64,000 bases of DNA, from positions 51,397 to 115,396 of the forward strand of contig JBBQWR010000013.1 in assembly GCA_038210495.1 (NCBI GenBank), read 5' to 3'. Below the pieces are notes generated by a model. It ran no database searches. It saw only the letters and a program-made list of their open reading frames with translations, and was not told the origin of the DNA. Source of the DNA: JBBQWR01 sp038210495 (GTDB lineage: Bacteria > Planctomycetota > Planctomycetia > Pirellulales > DATAWG01). Both the position numbers and the translations under genes were made by a program. Within the stretch, counting starts at the first letter, position 1; each line of letters begins with the position of its first letter. Below are positions 50,338 through 58,700 of this stretch, piece by piece.

Positions 50338-50509
50338 TTCGACTTTTGCACTTTTTAGACTGAGCAATCAGCGATTCCCGAGGAAAACTCGGTTTTTCCA
50401 CATGCGGTGGCCTGTTGCGGATGAATCAGGGTTGCGGAAAACTCTCGCCAGCGACAATTTCCTCGGGGAATACACGGATACAGGCCGTCCAAAAAGTGCA
50501 AAAGTCGAA
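50338..50509. mobile_element. MITE-like element, 172 bp, with perfect 19-bp inverted ends
   Basis: TTCGACTTTTGCACTTTTT at 50338-50356 is exactly reversed at 50491-50509. CTAAA flanks both sides (50333-50337, 50510-50514), consistent with a five-base target duplication. Inner segments ATTCCCGAGG and CCTCGGGGAAT (50374-50383, 50461-50471) also pair, so the whole unit can fold into one long hairpin. No reading frame of note. Confidence 0.75.
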
Positions 50510-50595
50510 CTAAAGACCGATATCGAAACCGAGACTCAGATGACGCTCCACGCTGTCGAGCAGGCGTGGCCCAGCGGGATGCGGCCCGCCCGCCG

Positions 50596-51714
50596 TCAAT
50601 CGCCGAACATTTCGGTGAACAACGCGCCACTCCGTCCCACGCCAATTCGCGCGTGATTGCCGAGCATGTTCTTATGATGGCCCGGACTATGAAACCACAT
50701 GTCGTTAGCGGCGCTTCCGTCGGTGACCCCGGCTGCAATGTTTTCCGCCGACGCGGAGGCGCCCTGCCGCTTGGCTCGATCCCAGGGAGTTTTCTTGCCT
50801 TCCACCGGTGAATCGTGCGCGAAGAATTTCAGAGATTCCATGTCGTGCGAGTGATCGCGGGCCGCCTCGCAGAGTCGCGGATCGATCGACGCCACATTCA
50901 GACCCAACAAAGCTCGCGTCAGATTGCATGCCAGGATCGTGCGGGTCTCTTCCGTTTCGATCTGTGAAGCAAGGCGTGCATTAGCCGCCAAGATCTCGCG
51001 GTCTTTGGGCGGGATTGGCAGGAGCATGTCGACGGCCTGGTCTTCCACCCCGTGAAGATAATCCTTGAAGCTCGGCGGCTTGGCGGCTTTGCCATCGGCG
51101 GGCGGCGGGGCGTCTTTGATTAACTCCGCGGCGCAGCGCTCCCACAACCGTCCCACGGTTAACAGCTTTTCTCGTTCGACTTGAAGCTCGGGAACATCAT
51201 CCAACACCGCCTTGCGATCCGGCAGCAGCAACTGGCGAAGCTGGGCCAGCGCGGGATCGCCCTTCTTGACGATCATCTCATGAGTGAGGTCCGCGTTATC
51301 GCGGAGACTCAAGACGGTGGCCCGCAACTTTTGGATCTCGGCCGGATTCACCTCGGCCGACTTGTTCCGCCCGACCTGCGCCAACCGCTTCTCCACCTTC
51401 TGTCCATAGTGCTTAAGCGCGCCGAGCAACTCGCGATTCACGACGTCGCTAAGCTGCTTGACAGCGGGCAGCCCCATCTCAACGAGTTCGTCGACGATCC
51501 GCTCTCGCTCCTGGGGCGCAACTTTCTCTTTCGATCGCCGAAACGAGGAGAGCAACTCAGCGATATGCTTCTGCTGCTCAGCCGTCAGATGCTGCTTCTG
51601 AGCAGGCCGCGCCGAATCGCTTTCGGCAGCAGAGGCTCCCAAGCAGCAAGCCACATAACCGGCGACCGCGAAAAGACAAGCCGCCACGGTCGGGACCCGA
51701 ACCGCTGAAATCAT
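50596..51714 (-). CDS. Secreted CAP-domain (SCP/PR1) protein with helical N-terminal region
   Basis: Exported protein of 372 residues. ATG 51714 starts a signal peptide (MISAVRVPTVAACLFAVAGY, then VACCLGASAAE). Residues ~40-230 are charged and helical (EKVAPQERERIVDELVEMGL, LAQVGRNKSAEVNPAEIQKL) with no named domain. The C-terminal ~120 residues are a CAP fold: DPRLCEAARDHSHDMESLKF, AHDSP, SAENIAAGVTDGSAANDMWF and HSPGHHKNMLGNHARIGVG. Conserved His and Glu of the CAP cavity are present. It sits alone, divergent from the symporter. Function of bacterial CAP proteins is mostly unknown. Confidence 0.85.
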   Translation of the reverse strand: MISAVRVPTVAACLFAVAGYVACCLGASAAESDSARPAQKQHLTAEQQKHIAELLSSFRRSKEKVAPQERERIVDELVEMGLPAVKQLSDVVNRELLGALKHYGQKVEKRLAQVGRNKSAEVNPAEIQKLRATVLSLRDNADLTHEMIVKKGDPALAQLRQLLLPDRKAVLDDVPELQVEREKLLTVGRLWERCAAELIKDAPPPADGKAAKPPSFKDYLHGVEDQAVDMLLPIPPKDREILAANARLASQIETEETRTILACNLTRALLGLNVASIDPRLCEAARDHSHDMESLKFFAHDSPVEGKKTPWDRAKRQGASASAENIAAGVTDGSAANDMWFHSPGHHKNMLGNHARIGVGRSGALFTEMFGD

Positions 51715-51977
51715 CCCTGCCCCTCCCAAAAAGGTCGACGGTCAGAAAGCGATCTCTATTATGCTCGATTTTACGCCAACGGGGCAAACGGTCCGAACGG
51801 CCGTCAATTGGCGCCAAGCCGCAAGCGTTGCGCCGAATCTTCAGCGATCGCTTAATTCCATGCCAGCCCTTGTTCCGCGGTCGAGCACGTTACAAAATTG
51901 CACGAAGCCGGGCCTGCGATCATCGGCGACTCGATGGCAGCGCGAAAGGGCGAGGGACTAGGCCAGATTGCTTCAGC

Positions 51978-53300
51978 ATGTTCGAAGCTCGACCACGACA
52001 ATCGAAAACAGTCCTCGCATGGTGGCAGCGCACGCCGCTGTACTTGCGGATCGCGGGAGGTGTTGCATTCGGCGTCGTCGTGGGATTGCTGCTCGGCGAG
52101 CGAGCCGCGGCGCTTGAGCTCCCCAGCAAGCTCGTGCTGCGATTGCTCGGAGCACTGGCGCCCCCGCTAATTCTGCTGGCGATCGTCCATGCGCTGATGC
52201 ATGCGAACATTCCCGGCAGCGTGGTGTTTCGGCTGGTTCGATTGTTGCTGCTCAATACGCTGGTGGCGATCGGCATTGGGCTGTTGGTCGCTAACGTCGT
52301 ACACCCTGGGAGGTGGATCGCGCTGGAATCGCCGGCCAAGCCCACGATTGCGGCGAGCTCGAATCAGCAGCCGGGGTTGGCCTCCACGGTTCAGACTCAG
52401 CAAGCGGCTGAAGATCCACTTTCGCAATTCTTCGAAAGCTTTCCCAGGAGCATTTTGGGGCCATTTGGGGACGGCGGCCAAGTCATGGGCGTGATCGCGA
52501 TCGCGGTCGCTTTCGGAATCGCGCTGCGCCGCGTCAAGCATCAGCCGCTTAGTAACGTGGCGGACGTCATCGAGATAAGTCTCAATACGTTCATTGTGGT
52601 CTTGCACTGGATCATCGAGCTCGTGCCCCTGGCGGTGCTGGGCGTGGTGGCCAGCATCGTTGGCGTGAAGGGATTTAGCGATTTCGTGTCGCTGGGCGCG
52701 TTTGTGTTCGCCGTGCTGCTGGGACTCGCGTTGCAGGCGACGTATTACCTAGTGCGAATTCGCACGGGTTCATGGGTCCGCCCACTCGACTTGCTGCGCG
52801 GCACGCGCGATGCACTCGTGATGGCTTTTTCCACTGGCAGCAGCACGGTCACGATGCCGCTGACGTATTCGTGCCTGAAAGATCGGGTCGGCCTGCGCGA
52901 ACAATCGGCCAGCCTGGGGGCGCTGGTGGGCTCCAACTTCAATAACGACGGCACGGCGCTGTACGAAGCGATGTCGGCCCTGTTCGTCGCCCAGGTGCTC
53001 GGCCTGAACCTCTCGCTTCCGCAGCAGGCGATGGTGGTGCTAACGAGCGTGATCGCCAGCGTCGGGGCGGCCGGTATCCCGGAAGCCGGGCTAGTCACGA
53101 TGACGCTCGTCTTCAAGGCGGTGAATTTGCCGACCGATTATATCCTGATTCTGCTAACCGTGGATTGGTTTCTCGACCGCTGCCGGACGGCCATTAACGT
53201 GATGGGCGACATGAACGTAAGCTGCCTGCTCGATGGGAAGTCCCCGGAAAAGCGCGAAGCAAGGGACGCGATGTCGCAATTGTCGCCACTTCCGAACTGA
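51978..53300 (+). CDS. Dicarboxylate/amino acid:cation symporter (SDF/DAACS family)
   Basis: Inner-membrane sodium- or proton-coupled symporter for dicarboxylates or acidic/neutral amino acids; 440 residues. ATG 51978 gives MFEARPRQSKTVLAWWQRTP; the longer frame upstream is not family-like. Membrane helices such as IAGGVAFGVVVGLLLGERAA lead to the re-entrant hairpin AFSTGSSTVTMPLTYSCLKD (the serine-rich HP1 tip) and LGALVGSNFNNDGTALYEAM (NMDGT-type motif). HP2 is SVGAAGIPEAGLVTM, and DRCRTAINVMGDMN binds substrate. In GltPh the motif is NMDGT; here NNDGT. Five bases separate it from the hydrolase downstream, so they are probably co-transcribed. Confidence 0.9.
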   Translation: MFEARPRQSKTVLAWWQRTPLYLRIAGGVAFGVVVGLLLGERAAALELPSKLVLRLLGALAPPLILLAIVHALMHANIPGSVVFRLVRLLLLNTLVAIGIGLLVANVVHPGRWIALESPAKPTIAASSNQQPGLASTVQTQQAAEDPLSQFFESFPRSILGPFGDGGQVMGVIAIAVAFGIALRRVKHQPLSNVADVIEISLNTFIVVLHWIIELVPLAVLGVVASIVGVKGFSDFVSLGAFVFAVLLGLALQATYYLVRIRTGSWVRPLDLLRGTRDALVMAFSTGSSTVTMPLTYSCLKDRVGLREQSASLGALVGSNFNNDGTALYEAMSALFVAQVLGLNLSLPQQAMVVLTSVIASVGAAGIPEAGLVTMTLVFKAVNLPTDYILILLTVDWFLDRCRTAINVMGDMNVSCLLDGKSPEKREARDAMSQLSPLPN

Positions 53301-53305
53301 ATGCG

Positions 53306-55636
53306 ATGCCATTCCAAACCACTTTCATCCTTGCCGCCTTCCTGCTGACAGGCGTTCCCAGGGCCGCCCTGGGCGGCGATCTCGAACGTCTGTCCCCCGA
53401 TGTTTTCACCAAGGAGCAGCGCAGCGATGCGCAAGGAATGATCGAGCGACAGATCGGCAAACTGTCGGCCGCGGCGAATGCACGCAACCGGGCCGAGTGG
53501 GCAAAGATTACAACTCGCCAAGAGTGGGAGAATTTTCGCGATCAGCGGATCGCGCTATTGCGTCGCTCGTTGGGGGAGTATCCGGCGCCGCCGGCTAAGC
53601 TCAACGCGCGGGTGACCGGCGTCGTGGACGGCGATGGCTTCAAAATCGAGAACACTCTGTACGAAAGCCGGCCTGGGCAATGGGTAACAGGGAACCTCTA
53701 TGTGCCCGCCAAACCGGGCAAATCGATGCCGGGCATCCTGATCGCGCACTCTCATCACGGCGGCAAGCGCGACAGCGAATTACAAGACATGGGCATGACT
53801 TGGGCACGGAGCGGCTGCCTGGTTCTCGTTATCGATCAAATCGGCTACGGCGAACGCCGATCGCACCCGTTCCACCGCGACACGGATTATCCCAAGCCCT
53901 TCCGTTCGGGCCGGCAAGATTACCTTTTCCGCCAGGACACCGGCATGCAGCTGCATCTGATCGGCGATAGTCTGATGGGTTGGATGGTCTGGGACCTGAT
54001 GCGCGGCGTCGATCTGCTCTTGGCGAGAGAGGGCGTCGACCCCAAACGAATCATCATCCTGGGCTCTGTCGCGGGAGGGGGCGACCCGGCGGGAGTGACG
54101 GCCGCCCTCGACCCCCGTATCGCCTGCTGCGTGCCGTTCAACTTCGGTGGGCCGCAACCGGAAACCCGCTTCCCGCTTCCCGAGGATGCCGAAACCAGCT
54201 TCGATTACCTTGGCGGCGCCGACTGGGAGTCCACCCGTGGTCTTCGCCTCGGTGGGCGCGACGACTTCCTCCCCTGGGTCATCGTTGCCAGCACGGCGCC
54301 GCGACATCTCATCCACGCCCACGAATTCTCCTGGGACCAGCAGCGCGACCCGGTATGGAAACGTTACCAAAAGATCTGGGGCGAGTTTTACAAGGCGCCC
54401 GACGACCTTGGATTCGCTCACGGCAAAGGTCTGCTCACTCAGCGCCCCCCTGAGGCGTCTCACTGCAACAACATCGGGCCGTTCCAACGTCGCATGATTC
54501 ATCCGCTGCTCGAACGGTGGTTTGACATTAAGGTCTCGGAGACGGATGAGTACAGCGCGCCGCGCAAATCCGAGGAGCTAATTTGCCTGACCGAGATCGC
54601 CCGCCAAGAATTGAAGCCCAAGAGCCTGAACGAGTTGATGGGCGCCGTGGCCCAGGAGCGGATCGACGCCGCCCGAAAGCGACTTGTCGGAAACTCGCCT
54701 GCCCGGCGCCGCCAGATTCTCCGTGACGACTGGACCAAGCTGCTTGGTTCCGTGACGCCAGTTAGGCCGCCCATCGTAAAGTCGCAAGTCGACGACGCCC
54801 AACCGGTCGCCGGCGCAATGATCGAGCGAATCGTTCTGGAGGTCGAGCCGGGCATCGAGATCCTGGTCATCGTGCTGATTCCGGCCAAGCTTGCCGGCCG
54901 GGCGCCGGTCGTTATTGGCCTAGCCCAGACGGGGAAGGCAGCATTTTTGAAAGAGCGGGGGGGCGAATTGCAGAGACTGGTCCAGCAGGGCGCGATCGTC
55001 GTGCTTCCGGATGTCCGCGGAACGGGCGAGTCCCAATCGCGCGACACGGATATTTCCGCCAACTTGCAACTCTTCGGCGAAACTCTCCTTGGCCAGCGGC
55101 TGCGCGACGTCCGCTCGGTCGTCGCTTACCTCCGCGAGCGGAAAGATGTCAATCTCAAGCAACTGGCATTGTGGGGCGAATCGTTCACATCCCCGAGTCC
55201 GGCCGACGCCGACTTCAAAGTGCCCCGCGGCGCCGAGTCCTGGCCGAAAGAACCGGAGCCGTTGGGCGGGCTGCTGGCGCTGCTGGGCGCCCTTTTCGAG
55301 GACGATGTCCGTGCGGTTTTTGTGGCGGGAGGCCTTGTCGATTACCATGGCGTTTTGACTCACTTTGCGGTGCTGATTCCGCACAGCGCGGTGATACCCG
55401 GAGCACTGACGGCGGGCGACCTTTGCGATCTAGCCGGCGGCCTGGCGCCTCGACCGCTACGTTTGGAGGCGCTCGTCGATCACCTCAACCGACCCGTGTC
55501 AGCGGCCGAATTGAACAAAGCCTATCGCCCGACCGTGGAGAGTTACGCAGCGACACCTCGGGCGTTCAGTGTCGCTCAAACGCGATCGTCCGCGGCAGCT
55601 TGGTTTCGGGAGCAACTGAAGTTAAAACCAGAATAG
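53306..55636 (+). CDS. Exported tandem alpha/beta hydrolase, acetyl-xylan-esterase-like
   Basis: Secreted protein of 776 residues with two alpha/beta-hydrolase units. Signal peptide: MPFQTTFILAAFLLTGVPRA. Unit 1 (about 85-400) has MPGILIAHSHHGGKRD and RIIILGSVAGGGDPAGVTAA; in the GxSxG elbow the nucleophile position is Val255, so this unit is probably not a serine hydrolase. Unit 2 (about 500-760) has VVLPDVRGTGESQS and LALWGESFTSPSP with Ser626 as likely nucleophile. Family resemblance is to CE7/CE15-like planctomycetal esterases. Candidate substrates are acetylated or uronate-esterified glycans, in line with the arabinose enzymes elsewhere; not proven. Confidence 0.78.
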   Translation: MPFQTTFILAAFLLTGVPRAALGGDLERLSPDVFTKEQRSDAQGMIERQIGKLSAAANARNRAEWAKITTRQEWENFRDQRIALLRRSLGEYPAPPAKLNARVTGVVDGDGFKIENTLYESRPGQWVTGNLYVPAKPGKSMPGILIAHSHHGGKRDSELQDMGMTWARSGCLVLVIDQIGYGERRSHPFHRDTDYPKPFRSGRQDYLFRQDTGMQLHLIGDSLMGWMVWDLMRGVDLLLAREGVDPKRIIILGSVAGGGDPAGVTAALDPRIACCVPFNFGGPQPETRFPLPEDAETSFDYLGGADWESTRGLRLGGRDDFLPWVIVASTAPRHLIHAHEFSWDQQRDPVWKRYQKIWGEFYKAPDDLGFAHGKGLLTQRPPEASHCNNIGPFQRRMIHPLLERWFDIKVSETDEYSAPRKSEELICLTEIARQELKPKSLNELMGAVAQERIDAARKRLVGNSPARRRQILRDDWTKLLGSVTPVRPPIVKSQVDDAQPVAGAMIERIVLEVEPGIEILVIVLIPAKLAGRAPVVIGLAQTGKAAFLKERGGELQRLVQQGAIVVLPDVRGTGESQSRDTDISANLQLFGETLLGQRLRDVRSVVAYLRERKDVNLKQLALWGESFTSPSPADADFKVPRGAESWPKEPEPLGGLLALLGALFEDDVRAVFVAGGLVDYHGVLTHFAVLIPHSAVIPGALTAGDLCDLAGGLAPRPLRLEALVDHLNRPVSAAELNKAYRPTVESYAATPRAFSVAQTRSSAAAWFREQLKLKPE

Positions 55637-55741
55637 GAATTTCTTACAAAATCGCCATGGAAAGTAGACAGCCGGCGGCGATCTTCGGAGCGGTTCTGTG
55701 AGTCGCCAGCTATGCACGCTCGGGCGATGATTGAGCCGACT

Positions 55742-58700
55742 TTACTTTGAGGAACGCCGCCGCAACGTCGTTAGCAACTCGTCCAGCGCCCTCGGCTCGG
55801 CCGGTTTGACGAGATGATGATCGAACCCCGCTTCTTTCGAGCGCCGCCGGTCTTCCTGCTGACCCCAGCCGGTCAGCGCCGCCAATTGGACGTTCGCCAA
55901 AGCGGGCTGTTTTCGTAGCTCGCGCGCGACTTCATACCCGTCCATCCCGGGCATCCCGATGTCCAAAAAGATCAACTCCGGCTGGTAACTCTTAACCATA
56001 TCCAAGGCGGCGGGGCCGTTGTGGGCCACACGGACCTCGTGGCCTTGCAATCGCAGCAGCGCGGCGAGGCTGTCGGCGGCGTCTTTGTTGTCGTCGACTA
56101 CCATGAGTCGGTGGCCGGACGGCGGGGTTGCCGCTGGCCGCTGACGATTGTCTTGCTCGATCGGTGACTCACGTTCAAGAGGCAGCAGAGGCAATCGCAC
56201 CACGAACTGACTGCCTTGGCCCAGACCCGCGCTATGGGCTTCGACGGATCCGTTGTGCATTTCAACGAGATTGCGCACGAGCGTCAGGCCGATCCCCAAA
56301 CCGCCCTGCGACCGGGTGGCGGCATGATCGACTTGCACAAACAGGTCAAAGATTTTTGGCAGCATGGCTGGGTCGATGCCGATGCCCGAGTCCACCACTC
56401 GCAGCACCACCTCGTCCCCCGTTCGCTTAGTCGATAACCGGATATGCCCGCCCGCTTCGGTATATTTGGCGGCGTTGGTCAGCAGGTTGCCGACAACTTG
56501 GGCCAGCCGGATGGGGTCGGCATCGAGCTGGAGAGATTCGGGAGGAAGCGTGACCGTCAACTGGTGCGATTGCGCGTCGAGCAGAGGTTGAACCATCTCC
56601 ACGGCACGGGCGACGATACTGGCCAATTCGATCGGCTCTTTGCGGAGTTCGATTTTGCCCCGCATGACGCGGGACACGTCGAGCAGGTCATCCACGAGCC
56701 GGACCAGGTGCTGGACTTGCCGTTCCATCATTTCTCGGGACCGCTCGATGGTCTCCGCGTCCAGCCTGGGCATCTTGAGGATTTGCAGCGAGTTGCGGAT
56801 TGGCGCGAGGGGGTTGCGCAGCTCGTGGGCCAGCGTCGCCAGGAATTCGTCCTTGCGGCGGTCGGCATCCTTGAGTTCCCGATACAACTGACTGTTCTCC
56901 ACGGCGATTGCCGCACGACTGGCTAAGTCCTTCGCCAGAGCCAAGTCGGCGGCGTCGTATTGATGGCCCGATTCGGCGGCGATAAACGAAATGACGCCCA
57001 GCGTTTTGCCTCGGACGCTAAGAGGCACGCCGATGTAGGATTTGAGGCCCAACTCTCGCATGATGCCGAGCAACTCGTCGTCGTCGATCGACCGTGCGAG
57101 CAATTCGTCGGTGATCTCGGAGACCATTTCGGCGTGGCCGGTGCGAAGGATGTTCCAGACTCCGCGCGGATCGGCGGGATCGGCCGGAAAGCGGCGCTGG
57201 ACATCGTGGGCCAATTCGACTTTTGCCGGATCAACATGGGCGACCGCCACTCGGCGCAGCGTGCCATCGTTATGAACCATGTCGACGGTAGCCCAATCGG
57301 CGAAGTACGGCACGGCCAGCGACGCCACCTTTTGGAGCGTGCTTTCGAAATCCACCAGACCAGCGAGCGTGGCGCTGGCGTCGGTCAGAAAGCGAGCCGT
57401 TTGCTCGGATCGCTTGTCCTGCGTCACATCCATGCCGACGCCGATCATGCGGGCAGGCTGGCCGTCGTTGTTTGCAAAAACTTTGCCCTTGCCCGCGATC
57501 CAGTGAACGGCCCCCGTCGGCCGAATGTTGCGGAACTCGACTTCGCACCCGGAGCCTTGTTCCACGGCGCGCAGAATCGCCGCCGTAACGGAAGCTCGGT
57601 CGCTCGGGTGGATCAACTCTTGAAATCCGTCCAATGTGCCATCGAACTGGCCAGGGGCCAGGCCATGGAGCGGTTCGAGACTCTCCGACCATTGAATTTC
57701 GGTGGAGTTAATTTTCCAGTCCAAAACTCCCATGCGGCCCGCATCGAGGGCCAACCGCAGCCGTTCCTCGCTGGTCCGCAGGTCTGCCTCAAATCGTTTG
57801 CGCTCTGTATCGTCTCGCGCCTCGATCACGATGCTCGTAAAACGTCCAGAATCGTCTTTTAATCGGGTCAGCACGGCACTGGCGGATCGCAGCGTGCCGT
57901 CCGCCAGCAAATATTCGATCTCCCCCGTTTCAAGGCGGCCGCAGTCTATCGCACTCGCGATGTGACGCTTCCATAGCTCCTGAGTGGCCGGCAGTCGATC
58001 CCACCAGGGCGCCTCCCAAAACGGTCGGCCCACGACTTGATCTCGCTCGACCCCGGTAGCGCTGAAGCACGTTTCGTTGGCCTCCAGCACCGTGCCGTGC
58101 GGATCGAGAATCACCATGAATTGAAACTGCTGGTTGAAGACAGCCTTGAACCGGCGTTCGGCCTCTTTCAGTGCCGCTTCGGCCCGATTCCGCTGGGTCA
58201 CATCTCGCGTGAAGCAGCGCGTGTGGATGAATTCGCCGTCCTTCCACATCACGCTGGAATCAATCAACACGTCCTTGATCGAGCCATCCTTGCATCGCAG
58301 TTGGGACGGATACTGGTTGAGTTTTTCGCCCCTTTGCAGCCGCTTCAAAATATCGCAAATGACTTCCTGGTCGACGTGGAACTCGCTAATCGACCGGCCG
58401 ATATACTCCGCGGGGCTATAGCCCAGCATTTCCAACTCTGCGTTATTGGCCCGTAAGACTGTCCCGTCCGGCCCAACCCAATGCAGTCCGATCGTGGCAT
58501 TTTCGAAAAAGTCCGAAAGCTCCGCTTCGCTCTCTCGGACCTGCTGTTCGGCGAGCTTGCGTTCGATGAATTGACCGACATTTCCGCCGACTGTCGCCAT
58601 TAACTCCAAGAGATCGGCGTCCGGTTCTCGAATCCGCCGCGAGAAGAATTCAATTACGCCGAGCGTTTCGTCTGCGACGCCGACGGGACAAGCAAATGCG

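Noticed and set aside
49969..50358. Frames of ~120-130 codons on both strands
   Set aside because: They run through a repeat and the edge of a MITE-like element and lack any domain or start signal.
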